From Thelonectria olida (taxonomy: Eukaryota; Ascomycota; Sordariomycetes; Hypocreales; Nectriaceae): DNA of 64,000 nucleotides. Under the pieces are notes generated by a model that saw only the letters and a list, made by a program, of their open reading frames with translations, had not been told where the DNA came from and made no database searches. The stretch spans positions 1,240,001 through 1,304,000 of the forward strand of contig JAGPYM010000006.1 of assembly GCA_020736575.1 (NCBI GenBank). The letters run 5' to 3'. Shown in pieces: positions 11,263-22,411 of this stretch (positions are counted from its first letter, which is position 1; each line of letters opens with the position of its first letter). Both the position numbers and the translations under genes were made by a program.

Positions 11263-14040
11263 ATGGCGGCTTCTACGACCAAACAAGCCCACCTAGCCGG
11301 CGATAACGCGAATGCGCCCGTGGCCCAAAAATTCAAGGCCTCCGACCTCCCTTTGCCTTCTGCGACACGCGCCGCAATTGAGTCTCTCGCTCATAGCTTC
11401 AAGAAGGAGGGCGGTTACGACACCATTCGCAAGCAAATTTGGGACAAGTTCGAAGCGAGTGTACGCTTCTCTGAAGGCACCGGAAAAGATGATTTAGGCT
11501 GATTTACCATTCAGGATTACGAAGCCCAAGTCTCCAAGGCCATTCTCGAGGTCGCCGAGCAGGAGATTGAACGAAACCCACACCAGCTCCTTACCCTCGA
11601 TCAACGAAAAGCGGCAGCCCTCATTGATGGCGCTCTTGAGCGTTCCGGGGTTTATCAAAAGGCCGAGGACGTCATCGGACAGTTGATCGACAATAAAGCT
11701 ATCGAGGAGCACATTCGTGAAGCCCGACGAGCAGAAATTGGTGAAGAAGCAGCCGAACAGGAGAGAATTCGAGGTGCGAAAACAGACGCAGATTACGCCG
11801 CCGACACCGAAGCCAGACAAGCAGAGCGCGAGCGAGTGCGAGAGGAGTTACGACAAAAAGAGCTTGCGATTGAAGAAGAGAAACGGAGGATCGCTCGAGA
11901 AGAACGCAAGAAAGAAGATCGCGCACGTGAGGAAGCAGAGCTTAAACGACAAGCTGAGAGAGACGAACGAAGAAAGAAGCGTGAAGACGAGCGCTTGGAG
12001 CGAGAGAGGCTCCGCGATCTTGAGAGGGACAAGAGACACAAGGAACGCGACGAACGTGACCGAGATCGAGACAGAGACCGAGATCGAGACCGCGACAGGG
12101 ACCATGATAGAGATCGTGACCGCCCACGCGACCGTGACCGTGACCGTGACCGTGACCGCGACCGTGACCGCGATCGAGATCGTGATAGGGACCGAGACCG
12201 AGATCGTGACAGGGACCGACATGATCGCAAGAGGACCAAGGATGAAGTTATCTCCAAGGAACTCAAGGAGAAGCTGACGAAGGAGGATCACGAGAAGCTA
12301 GAGGAGGAAGCCCTCGCTGATCTTTTACGAGAAAGTTCTAAGTCGGCAGGCAAGCAACGAGAGCTGGAGGTTGACAAGACCCTCGCCCCTCCCCCTAGAA
12401 AGGCAGCCCCAGCCTCAGCCATCAACCCTATCCAGAAGGATTCATCTCGACCCAAGGATGATCGAAAGCTCAGTGAAAATGGCCTCAAAGTCGACCGAGG
12501 AAGTTCACGGACACCCGCTGAGCTCAAACGCCCTGAGTCTAGGGGCGAAAGGAAGCATAGTCGCAGTACCTCACGAGCATTGGACAGAGATCGAGACCGC
12601 GACCGTGGTAAAGATCGCGACCGTGATGCCCCGAGAGATCGAGAGAGTCGACGGGACAGCCGACAACCCAATGACCGCCGGTCACAATCTCCAAGGCGCG
12701 ACCGCGCTGGGTCTCGAGCTGTGGATAGACATGATCGCAGTCGGTCACGCCTCAGAAGAGAGAGAAGTCGTTCGCGAGGCCGGAGAGATGATAGGAGTCG
12801 CTCTCGACCTAAGTATGACCATTACGAAAGGAGCAGGTCTCGACGCCGTGAACGAAGCAGATCCCGTGCCAGACTGGACAGGAGAGAAAGAAGCAGGTCC
12901 AGGGTGCCAACGGATCGTCGAGATCGAAGCCGAGATCGGCGAGCTCGCTCACGATCCCGCCCACGTTCTTCGAGACGGGATAGGACTCGTTCTCGTGTTC
13001 GCAGGGACCGCAGCCGCTCACGAGATGTGCGCCCAGCAGGAGACCACTACGATCCTCGAGAGCGTGACAGAGGACGGGATAGAGATCGGGACCGTGATCG
13101 TGATCGTGATCGTGATCGTGAACGGAAGGATCGCTCACCACCACGTCGACATAGTAAAGACGCGGCCCGTGAACCTACCCGAGACCGCGAGAAAGACCGA
13201 GAGAAGGATCGAGAACGGGACCGAAGAAGCCGCTCTCGGTCTAGGCCTTCCACTGCGGCTGCAGCACCTCCATCGACCAAAGGCAAAGACGACTTAGAGG
13301 AATGGAAGTTGGAAGAGGTCAAGAAGCGAGAGAAAGAAGCCAAGGCCTACTTGGCAGCCCAGAAAGATGCTAGAGACAAGGGGCTACCAATTCCCGGACT
13401 TGACGACAAAAAGAGTACGACTGGTGAGAGACTTCCTGATATACGCCGCCGTTGGAACGCCGAGGAAATTGACAGATATACGCCTGGAGGCCGAGAGGGT
13501 CGAGAGGGTAGGGAAGTTCGAGAGGTCCGTGAGGTCCGCGAGGAGCGGCGGAGAAGTCGGTCTCGTAGCAGAAGTCGACAGCGTGACAGGGCGGACAGGA
13601 TGGATAGGTACCGCGACCGTGATGACCGAGACCGGGACCGTGAACATCGGGAAAGAGATCGGGATAGTGTCAGAGACCGCGATCGCGACAGAGACCGAGA
13701 CAGGGACAGAGACCGAGATAGGGACAGAGAAAGGGAAAGAAACAGAGACAGGGAAAGAGACAGGGATAGGGACAGAGACCGAGACAGGGACAGAGACCGA
13801 GACAGGGACAGAGACCGAGATAGGGACAGAGACCGAGACAGAGACAGAGATCGGGATCGTGACAGAGACCGGGATCGACGCGATCGAGACAGAGAGAGGG
13901 ACAGGGACAGGGACAGGGACAGAGATAGGGACCGTGAGCACGACCGAGACAGGGACAGATCGAGGGATCGGAGGACTAGGCGGGACAGGAGCTTGTCTCC
14001 ACGCCGAGACCGTCGCGATCGAAGCCACAGCCGTCGTTAG
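11263..14040 (+). CDS. SHG1: COMPASS Shg1/BOD1-domain protein with Arg-Asp repeats
   Basis: Probable Shg1 subunit of the Set1/COMPASS histone H3K4 methyltransferase complex. Exon 1 (11263-11460) and exon 2 (11515-14040) are joined across a 54-nt intron, giving 907 residues. The Shg1/BOD1 domain covers roughly residues 20-150: the FKASDLPLPS start, SFKKEGGYDTIRKQIWDKFEAS, then DYEAQVSKAILEVAEQEIER. The rest is extraordinary. An E/R/K coiled-coil region leads into blocks of alternating Arg-Asp (about 12060-12230 and 13610-13960) with SR-rich stretches between them. A short conserved-looking patch (LEEWKLEEVKKREKEAKAYL) sits near residue 680. Yeast Shg1 is only about 140 residues, so the extension is a fungal or lineage-specific gain. 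The charged repeats resemble SR/RD-type RNA-processing proteins, which suggests nuclear speckle-like association. Confidence 0.85.
12060..12230 (+). repeat. Arg-Asp coding repeat block 1
   Basis: Degenerate hexanucleotide repeat of the form CG(N)GA(Y), coding for alternating Arg and Asp. Codons vary (CGA, CGC, CGT, AGA, AGG with GAC or GAT), so the repeat is conserved at protein level more than at DNA level. That argues for selection, not recent slippage. Confidence 0.85.
13610..13960 (+). repeat. Arg-Asp coding repeat block 2
   Basis: Longer block of the same Arg-Asp dipeptide repeat. In this block AGA/AGG and CGA/CGT codons alternate in sub-blocks such as GAGACAGGGACA, suggesting more recent local expansion than in block 1. 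Confidence 0.85.
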
Positions 14041-14309
14041 GAAATTCGGTCGACTATTGGATTGGAGGATACGGGCCGTTACTACCTCTGCTAGATATCC
14101 ATGCCCATGTTAAGGCATCCAGTTGGCATTTAATAACTACAGGGGAAAGTGTAAGAATAGTGTACTTCGTTGATGACGATATTGATCAAAGAATCAACAA
14201 TGATATTCACAGAAAAGGTGGAGGTAAAGTATATGTGAACATGAAGGTGGTATCTTTCATTAAGACATTATATGTTTTCTCTAGACCAAATGCAAACCCT
14301 GCGCATTAT

Positions 14310-15891
14310 TCATGTTGAACCAGACCCAAACCATGACGTCGTCATCGAAGACAAGTCTCCGCTCGAGAGACTGTAATAGTGCCAAAGAGACACTGCAAAA
14401 GCAATAGTCATGAAGCCCATAATGCCAATGAGGACGCTTCTGCGGACTTTCAGGGACAGTTTGCGCTCTACGGGGGCTTCGTCGTTCCAGACGCCACACA
14501 ACCACGCTCTCGACTCTCTCAAGCCCTCGAAAAGCTGTTCATACCCAACGGAGTAGAAGACAAGGCCAATGAGGGCAATGGTGTAACCAATCGTCTGGAG
14601 GAAAGAGATGGGGGTGTTCCAGATAAGGACCGAGGCGGCCACGAGCAGGATACTCTTGAGAATGCCAGTAAGGGCCATGACCAGACTCGAAGTCTTGCCA
14701 ATCTTGATGAGGTTAGTATACACACGAGTCTTTCAAGAATAGAGCAACTTACAAGGAACACGCTGACGATGTTGAGGAAGAAGGCGGCCAGGGCGTTGAG
14801 GAAAAGCATTCCAAAGCCAGCCTTTTGCGCATCCGCCCACTGAAACTTGGGAAACTCGGTGACTGCGACCACGAAGATGTTCATGACGGCGCAAACGGGA
14901 GCGTAGTAGTACAGTCCGACCAGAGGATCCATGCGAATTCCCTCCCCCTTGAGCATAACCTGAATCATGACTAGTCGAATAGCCTCGAAGATGGTTCCAG
15001 CGCACTGGAAGATGAATCCAAGCCAAGAGAACTGAATCTCGCCGACACTAGCAACCGCAACACCCAGGACGATGATTAAGACGTTGACGAGGGTGTTCAT
15101 ATTGGGAGTAGCAACGCCCCATGCCCAAGAAGCAAACAGCACGGCAACGGGGCCGGCCGATTTGAGCATCTGGATAAAAGCGACGGAGAGATAGAGGTAG
15201 ACGACATTTGAGAAGACGAGTGAACCGGAGTAAAAGATGCCGATAGGGAGGATAACTCGGAGGAAAAAGTGACGCGAAATGGGTAGCGTATGGCGAGAAT
15301 CGAGTAGCGTGGTTGTGCGGGCGAGAATCTGGGTTGCGATGGTGGCGAAGACGAGATGCCAAGTTGTGAGGATAATAGCTGCAGAAGGTTAGTTCAGTTC
15401 TTTGCATAATACTCGGCTTGACCAGAATGCAAGCGCAAGACCTCGTCAAGCTAGCGTCAAATAGTCGCTTGATTGAGAGATAGCAGAGGAGTGGAAACTT
15501 ACGATATCCTAAGAGGGGAGGTTAGTACAATTGCATCATGGATTAGGAGAAAGGGTTGATAACAACAATGGGGCGGGCTGGGAAGCGGGAGGAGGGAGTA
15601 CGCACGGAAGTTGGCGGTGTCAATAAGCCATTTGTTGAAGAGAATCGTCATGTTGGAGAAGAAGATCCAGCTCCTATAAGAACGCCACGATTAGTATGCG
15701 CATTCACGTCGAAGCCGTCGACTTGAGTTTTAGACGTACAAGATGTACACTGAGGCGTGTAGCCTCGGCCCTCTCGCATGAGAAGGCGAAGGTGAGCGTG
15801 TGTATCTCTCCAACTTTTCCGCTGCCTCCTCAGATTGAGGAACGTGCTCAGAGGTGGCCCTGGCCTCTTCGAGATCGCCCGAGACGGCCAT
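14310..15891 (-). CDS. triose-phosphate-translocator family (SLC35E-like) transporter
   Basis: Multi-pass Golgi or ER transporter of the drug/metabolite superfamily, probably exchanging a nucleotide sugar or sugar phosphate. Five exons: 15891-15740, 15673-15606, 15508-15503, 15378-14753 and 14702-14310, total 414 residues. The third exon is only six nt (GATATC) and is needed to restore the conserved reading NFRYPIILTTWHL. All donors and acceptors are canonical. The hydrophilic N-terminus (MAVSGDLEEA) precedes about ten membrane helices. Family signatures are FFSNMTILFNKWL, the KSAGPVAVL loop with the conserved Lys, and IGKTSSLVMALTGILKS near the end. The C-terminal helix is followed by a further hydrophobic segment. 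The substrate cannot be read from sequence. CT-rich leader sequence lies upstream. Confidence 0.9.
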
Positions 15892-18800
15892 GGTGCGCTG
15901 TGGAAGTGGAATCTAGAATCGGGGTTCTTTGGTGGCGGATGACTGCAGAGGGCGAAAATGCTTTTTTTGGCTCTTCTATATCGTTGGCGAATTTCGATAG
16001 TGGCTGGAAGAACGATACCGCAAAGAAGCAGCAGAAACGGAAATGCCTGGTCCGGCGCGCAGTTGGTACAATGAATGCGATCTACGAATAAATAGGAGGA
16101 GAGGCGGAAAGAGGAACGGAGAGGCAAGGGTGAGAAGGAGGAGCGAGGAGGAGGAGGAGGAAAGTAAACAGAACCAAGATGAAGAAAGAAAGAAAGAAAG
16201 AAAGGACGAGGGTAAAGTAGGTACAAGGCCGGCTGTGGTGGTGGTGCTGGTGGAGAGATGAATGATGGAGGTGTGATGTGATTGACGAGCAAGCAGGTGC
16301 AAGGCAAGGCAGGGTAAGGCAAGGCAAAGCCAAATTTGGAAGGGCAAGAGCCAGTGGCCGGAGAGCCAGGTCCGTCCGTGCCTGACTGGGTTATTGTGTC
16401 CGCCCCATGAATCCGTTCAATTAATCAATTTAAACCTGCAATAAGGTAAGGTAACGTTGACCTGCGCTGGCTCAATCTATCACGGCCCGCTCCCTGGGGG
16501 GAGGAGGCAGGGACCACAAACAAAACCCAACAATATTCGTCCTCCACGCCCACGGCAACTATCGCAACGCGGGCGCCCGCCACTCTCTGCGGCTTCCGAT
16601 TCATTCGTCCAGAAGATGCCTGCCTGCCTCTGACGCAAGCGGTTACCCAAACTCCATCGATTTTCCTTGCCCTCGACATCCCACTCGGGCTCAGCCTTAA
16701 GCTTCTGCTCCACCGACAACCAACAGCCAGAAAAACAACAGGCCATTTCAGCATCGAGATGGGGGCATTTGCGCAGCACCGGCTGAAGCCTTACCGCTAC
16801 TGATGAGGCAGCACAATTACACAATCTAGGTACCGACAAGCTGCTCTGTCCCATGTTGTCGTTTGCAGTGTCGCGCGAGACATCAATACCTGATCATGAC
16901 GAGCATGTCACCCAACAGGCTGAGCACCTCTGTCCGAAAGCCACGACCAGCCACGAGGCACAAGCAAGCGAAACTATTGGAATGGCAGATCAGAAGTGGC
17001 TCCCACCACTCGACGCCAACCCGTCAAAAGCTCAACGGCCGTGTCTGGTTAACTAATTTACACGATGTTCCAGAATCACCGTCACCAGATGCACCATGCC
17101 TAACCGTCCAGAGCACCAACCAGGGTCCTCCAGCCAAGTCTGGACGGAGTATATAGGGACTTGCTGCGCGCCCCTTGCTGCCTGTCGCAACCCTGCCGTT
17201 TCCGCTTGCAGCAAACGCCGAGCTGTCAATGGCATTGGCGAAGCATTGAGCAATGCAGAGTACGATACAACCAACAGCATCTGTCAACAAGGCTCGCTCC
17301 ATGACGGGCGTGTCGGAGCCACAGGCTCCCCAGAGTCGCAGCAATTTCTTCTTCGTATCAGGGTCCCTGGGGCCATTCCCTACTCAGCCCGCTAGACCGC
17401 GAGTCGGCAATGCGCCAAGCCGTCTGTCCTCAATGGGTACCCTTCGAACAGAGGGAGACGCAATAGGAGAGGAAAAAGGATCGTGGGATTTGAGATTGAA
17501 GTTGGGGGAAGCATTGCCCACCTCAGCTGCCGACTCGCCGAGTGTTCTGTGGGACCTTAGCTAGATGGCGACATCTCCACAGACAGGTAAAAGTCACTGG
17601 AAGCCCCTCGATGGCTCCAGGGCCTGGGATTGAATACCCTGGTTTACGAACTGACCAGTCAGAGCCCTGGCAAAGACAATTCCAGCCACTCAGGGCTTGA
17701 TTGTGACGTTTCCAGGCTTGGTTGCAAGAGAGCAGCCCCCGCCCGCCGCATCTAGGCCTTCCCACAGCAAATCACCAGCCCAACCTTTCCAGGGGCGAAG
17801 GCTTCCTCGGCCAACCGTCTCGCGCCAAAGGCAAAATAAGACTCTCGGCGCTCCCTTGGTGCTTGGCAATGAAGGCTGGGGCCCTGGGCGCGAAAAAGCT
17901 TGTGTGGATACGATGCCTCTTTTTTCCGGCTTTGCAGGCATGATTTGCGGCAACTCAATGGCATTCACAGTAACAAAGGAGCATGATAAAGGGGGCACTG
18001 TCTCGCCCCTTTGCCTCTTTGATTTCGGACCCCTGGTTTCTGTTGGCAGTTACTTTTCTCCTTGTTTCGCTTTCTCGTTGCATCTGTGCCTCTCGTGGCA
18101 ATTCCTCTGAGACATGCCAGGAGTTGATGCAGATAATTTGTTTCTTCATCCTCTTCTTTTTCGTGAATAAATTCCCCATATTTATGACAGTTTTCATTAT
18201 CCACTTCCCGAACAAAGCCCATGCTGGTCCATCACGCCAAGGATGAGTCTCTTCCCTCTTACCGCCAGCCACGTTTGAGCACACAGCAGATGAGGATCGC
18301 GAGATCGTCGTCGCTGTTATCTCCACGGGCGTTCTTTTGTCGTACTATACAACTGAGCCGTACATACAAACTGGACCGGGCGAAGGGTGCGTGTGGCACC
18401 ATGACCCATCCGTTATCGACAGCCATGATCCAGCCGATCTATCCATGATGTGGAACTGCGCATCTCGCCTCAAAATCGCTGGAAACTCAATTCCTCTCTA
18501 GTAAGAAAAGGTTTTTGAGACTGGACGCCCATGGCGAAGGCCTCTACTATTTCTGATACGATGTGTCTTTTGGTTACAGTATCAGCTTCTTGTTGTTGGC
18601 TCCGACCAAGCCTGAATCGTAGTGTCTGTGCCAGCACAAGAGATGACCACATCATGAGAAGCCCGATGACGATACGAGAAACCAACTTTTTTTCCTCAGT
18701 GGGGCACTCGTGTTTCATGATGATTTATTTATTTTGTCACCCTCACCTCTCTCTCTGACTGTGTCCTGTGTCCCCATCTCGGCTGTGGTGCTGAGCCACC

Positions 18801-19446
18801 TCCATCCACTGATTTGGTTTAATCGAGGACGCCCCCAGCTCGTATAACAACTCGGCCCATTGAAAAAACATTCAGCGGGGACCTCCCAGCTGTCTGTGGC
18901 ATCTGAGCTGCTGCAAGGTACCTTTGCGACCCTTTGTGTCATGCGCATGCGGCACCCGGCAACGACGGCTACACTATTCAATGTTTCGGGTGCATCTGTG
19001 CCAATAGACGCTTGCTGGAGAAGTACGGATATATCTAGTGTGTTGCTACCCGACGGCTGGTTCTAGTTGCGAGTCAACTGACACAGGAGGCTGTCCTTAA
19101 TTATTGATAAAGCAAAAGAAGGTAAAGAAAAAAAACAGTTGGTATTGCTCCGTATTCATGCCCATAATCAGTCCCCCAAGACTCCCGTTGCCCCCAAACC
19201 AACGCCATCGCTATCCAAGTTCAAGCCAAGCTTTGCAAATCAGGGTCCTCGGCACTTGGCATCGCTGGGCCAAGGACAGGAATTGGGCAATGAGCGGACA
19301 GGAAGCAAATTGCATCCATAGCTTCCACGTGCGCAGTACCTGAACAGTACCGGCTGCAGTTACACCAGCTGCTCGCGTCGTAGTGAACCCTTGCGTCTGT
19401 GCCTGCGTTCCCTCCACCTGTTGTAAGACTTTCGCATCTTCTTCTT
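15892..19446. other. 3.5 kb gene-poor stretch
   Basis: No credible protein gene. The first 500 bp is the leader of the transporter gene: very purine-rich on the plus strand, with a run of GAAA repeats at about 16184-16204. Beyond 16400 the composition is ordinary and the open frames are short and mutually overlapping. An isolated TATA-like TATATAGG at about 17150 has no gene behind it that I recognise. A long non-coding transcript or a small multi-exon gene cannot be ruled out. Confidence 0.5.
16184..16204 (+). repeat. (GAAA)n microsatellite
   Basis: Five tandem GAAA units in a purine-rich tract. On the transcribed strand of the transporter gene this is a pyrimidine tract in the 5' leader or promoter, a common feature of fungal promoters. 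Confidence 0.8.
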
Positions 19447-21579
19447 CTAGCTAGACGCCTTCTCCGCATTAGACTCGGTTGGAGTCACAGTCGCAGTTTC
19501 AGCCTCTACTGAAGCAGGCTCTCTCACGGTGTCGTCTCCTCCACCGTCTGGGCCCGCGCCAGACTGTTCTTCTATCGGCACATCATCTACCCCAGGTGCT
19601 GGAGCCGTTGTATCCGATCCGTCTATCCCTTCACGTGCATCCTCCATGCCCTCGTCTTCGGGCATTAGGACCGTGTTTCGGTCGACGCAGTCGTAAAACA
19701 GCATGAACACACCCGGAGAGAGGCTCAACACCGTCTCCTCGTCCACTTTTGTCACGTTTTGGTCGCTGAGTCTCCACCAATCCATTTCAACTTCTTCTTC
19801 TTCCAGCTCATCCTCTTCTGTATTCGAACCGACTTCTACGACGTCACTCTCTGCCGCAGGCTCCTCGTCCTGTTCACCAGGTTCCAACAATGGGTCGTTT
19901 TCACCTTTGGCGTGGGGTGGGGGTTTGTGTCGAGGGTGTTTGCGGTAACAGATGTAATGGCCGTTCTCGTGGTGTCCATAATGTGTGACGACGGCACGGA
20001 GCTCGTAGATGGGTCCCGTTAACCTCGACGGGTCGGCATCACCAGCAATCATCGACTTCAGCGGGTCTGAAAGCCATTGCTCTCCATCCTCTGCCTCCGA
20101 GACGCCGGTTACGCCTGCTGCCGCGCTGCCCAGACACCAGGGTCCAAGATCCAGAGTTTTTGGAAAGCTGACTGGTGCCGAATTCTTCATCATACTATAA
20201 GTGGATTGGTCGAAAACGGACCGGTTCATGTGGATGGCCAAGCTTCGCGGTGGCCGAGCAACTACTATTTGCTTGGTTTTCGTTACGCTGACCTTGCCCC
20301 CTTGAGTAATCTTGCACTTCTCGGCCAAAGTCTTGTCGTCAAAGTCGTCGTCTTCAAGGGCAAGTTTCACGGCTTCGAGCCTCCGCACAGGTTCCGCTAG
20401 CTGCTCTTCGGTCGCAGAGCCGCCGCGCATCCTCTCGACTAACTTTGTCAAGAGTCTCTCGGCTTTCTGAAGTGTACACTTCGGACACTCGACGTTTTCG
20501 ATAGATTCGATGGTAGTGTACGCATCTAGGCGTTCGTATAGGTCATGCTGGGCCTTCCTTAACCCAAGACTAAGGGTCAAACAAGTAAATGGTATCATGG
20601 ATAGTCCATCCGAGTGACCACACTGAACGCATGCCACACGCTGTGCTAGGAGTCCCTCTAATGGATTTCGAGGGAGTTTCGTATCCGTGACTTTCAGGCT
20701 TCCAATACTTTGGTAGCCGCTGTCGTCGCTGTGTTGGCTAGCAGCTGAATCATCTTTGGCCATATTGACTTCGAAACCGGGATGCTGTAGCGTGTCCTTC
20801 AATGCCTTGGCCACGCTCTTGTCGACATCTGTAAGGATTTTCGAGAAGTATTCTGATGCATCTTGTTGCGTCCATGAGCTCATCGACTTAAGTGGGCCAG
20901 GCGTCCAAAGTGTTCTTCCATTATTCGAGATGTCGTTGAGGTCGGAGATGAGGGTTTGTAACGTCTGCGCAACGTCTCTATCGCCTTGGTTGAGGTCGAG
21001 AGCTTGGAGATGGGCGGAAAGGTATTCGGGAAGAGGCTTGAGAGACGCTAAGCCCTGAAGGATGCTGTTCTGATAACAGGAGTTGTCTCGGTTCCCCAGC
21101 CCTGCAGGCCTGCTAGGCTCGCCTCCCTTAAGGCCCAGGACACTGCCAGTCATAGAAAGAGCACGGTTCCTTGCCTGAAAGACGGAGGCCATCATGCCGC
21201 TGGAGTCATCCAACCCGAGAATCCTTTTCATGGTGTCGCTCTTAGCTTCGTGGGCGCTCTGCCCCCGGCGTAAGGGCGGCCGAGGCGCCAAAGGAGCAGG
21301 ATCGATCCAAACTTCCATAGCATTTAGAAGTCTCCCAGGGATGATAAAAACGAGTGCGTCCCACAGACAGGTCCCTATCAGCGATATGGCACTTTCTATT
21401 GTAATCGAGGACCCATAGAGATGGAAAAGGCCGGAGAGGACAAGAAGAAGGATGGAGAAGATGGCGGTTGGTTGGAAGAGTCGGTCCCAGAGAGATTCGC
21501 TGGGGTGAAGTTGTCGGCGTGCGTCGACGTGAGCGTCGTAAATTTTATCGAAAGAAGGTTGTCTGGGCGTCATGGCCAT
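19447..21579 (-). CDS. ubiquitin carboxyl-terminal hydrolase (USP/UBP), membrane-anchored
   Basis: Deubiquitinating cysteine protease of the USP family. It is a single exon of 710 residues. Two hydrophobic segments near the N-terminus (about 38-55 and 64-82) should anchor it in a membrane, as in yeast Ubp1 (ER) or Ubp16 and human USP30 (mitochondria). The Cys box is at about 158-180 with catalytic Cys168 in GLGNRDNSCYQNSILQ; the usual GNTCY has become GNRDNSCY. A zinc-binding-like CxxC pair (VACVQCGH and VECPKCTL) lies in the middle. The His box is THYGHHENGHYICYRK, where the His in GHY is the general base. An acidic insertion separates this from WWRLSDQNVTKV, the last catalytic-domain element. 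The C-terminal tail is disordered and acidic. Which organelle it sits on is not decided by the sequence. Confidence 0.93.
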   Translation of the reverse strand: MAMTPRQPSFDKIYDAHVDARRQLHPSESLWDRLFQPTAIFSILLLVLSGLFHLYGSSITIESAISLIGTCLWDALVFIIPGRLLNAMEVWIDPAPLAPRPPLRRGQSAHEAKSDTMKRILGLDDSSGMMASVFQARNRALSMTGSVLGLKGGEPSRPAGLGNRDNSCYQNSILQGLASLKPLPEYLSAHLQALDLNQGDRDVAQTLQTLISDLNDISNNGRTLWTPGPLKSMSSWTQQDASEYFSKILTDVDKSVAKALKDTLQHPGFEVNMAKDDSAASQHSDDSGYQSIGSLKVTDTKLPRNPLEGLLAQRVACVQCGHSDGLSMIPFTCLTLSLGLRKAQHDLYERLDAYTTIESIENVECPKCTLQKAERLLTKLVERMRGGSATEEQLAEPVRRLEAVKLALEDDDFDDKTLAEKCKITQGGKVSVTKTKQIVVARPPRSLAIHMNRSVFDQSTYSMMKNSAPVSFPKTLDLGPWCLGSAAAGVTGVSEAEDGEQWLSDPLKSMIAGDADPSRLTGPIYELRAVVTHYGHHENGHYICYRKHPRHKPPPHAKGENDPLLEPGEQDEEPAAESDVVEVGSNTEEDELEEEEVEMDWWRLSDQNVTKVDEETVLSLSPGVFMLFYDCVDRNTVLMPEDEGMEDAREGIDGSDTTAPAPGVDDVPIEEQSGAGPDGGGDDTVREPASVEAETATVTPTESNAEKASS

Positions 21580-22249
21580 CGCATGGGTTCGGTGTCTTCC
21601 TTGTTAGCTTTGTGACGTGAATGACCCGTGATCAAGCTGATAGATGGCGCCGCAGAAGGGAGACGCCGGCCATGGCCAGGTTGCAGGTTGCGGGTTTGAA
21701 GCGACGTGCGTGTGGTCGTGGACTGTGGCAGCAATAAACTCAGCACATGTCATGGACTCGATGGTTTGTGGAGGCAGGGAAGAGAGGGGAGGCGGCTGTT
21801 TGGATCGATAAAGGGAGATTATTGATTGATGCTGGACGTTGTCGAATCTTTTTAGCTGGTAGTCACTAATTAGTTGGAGTACGTAGTTGAAGCAAATGTG
21901 ACACTGTGCGAGGGTTTCCGTATGGAATGCGCACACTGTATAGCACCATGCACTTTGATGTCGGTAGTCACGTCCCTACCTCTAGGTAGTTACCAAGGTC
22001 TACATTCTCACTTCCTCATTCATCCTGCATGTCCCTAGGTATTTACAATGCCATAGATCATACGAGTCAATTGTAGAAAGAAAGGTGATTGATTTTTGTT
22101 AATTAATGCTCAGAGCAAAAAATTGAAAGTGCCCTTCAACACCCTTGTCATGCCTGAGGAATGTGTCTCCAAAGCCTTCTCGTACCGGCCCTCACACTCG
22201 TTGAATGTTTCCTCTTTGCATAGCAGAGTTGAAGTACCCTTTCCCGTAC
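21580..22249. other. intergenic region upstream of the ubiquitin protease
   Basis: About 670 bp, A/T-richer than the flanks, with no supported gene. The part nearest 21580 is the protease promoter. The part near 22100-22250 may contain the end of the small cysteine protein gene. Confidence 0.45.
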
Positions 22250-22411
22250 TCACTCGTTCTTATCATCGGGGCTTCCAGTGTAATAGTCGGACCACTTGCA
22301 CTCTGCCCGTTGGCAGTCCAGTGCCCGCTCGACCCTCTGAGTGCCGTCAGGGTTGGGGACATATTTCAGCGCGCAGGCGTCGACAAGGGGCTGACGATCG
22401 GCGACAGACAT
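22250..22411 (-). CDS. small cysteine-containing protein, first exon (3' end uncertain)
   Basis: An ATG at 22411 opens a short frame, MSVADRQPLVDACALKYV and onward, reaching CKWSDYYTGSPDDKNE before a TGA at 22250. A canonical donor GTGAGT starts at 22253, so the frame probably splices on. Beyond it another frame reads ETFNECEGRYEKALETH, which looks like the natural continuation and would bring a fourth cysteine. However, no AG acceptor gives exactly that phase. The CTCAG acceptor about 100 nt downstream keeps a different open frame. I do not recognise the family; the spaced cysteines and charged helices resemble small mitochondrial or cytosolic twin-cysteine proteins. A one-base error or a disabled gene would also explain the phase problem. 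Confidence 0.45.
   Translation of the reverse strand: MSVADRQPLVDACALKYVPNPDGTQRVERALDCQRAECKWSDYYTGSPDDKNE

Noticed and set aside
12371..13297. 308-codon plus-strand frame inside the SHG1-like gene
   Set aside because: Shifted shadow of the Arg-Asp and SR repeat coding frame; its composition is just the repeat read in another register.
13384..14028. 214-codon minus-strand frame of Val-Ser-Pro repeats
   Set aside because: Antisense of the same repeat block; no start context, no family.
13367..14113. 248-codon plus-strand frame of Thr-Glu repeats
   Set aside because: Out-of-frame reading of Arg-Asp block 2; ends past the true stop only by chance.
15648..16322. 224-codon minus-strand frame over the transporter's first exons
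   Set aside because: Reads through the transporter's exons and introns in a different frame and through a CT-rich leader; no protein features.
17150..17157. TATATAGG as a promoter
   Set aside because: No gene with any support starts downstream of it.
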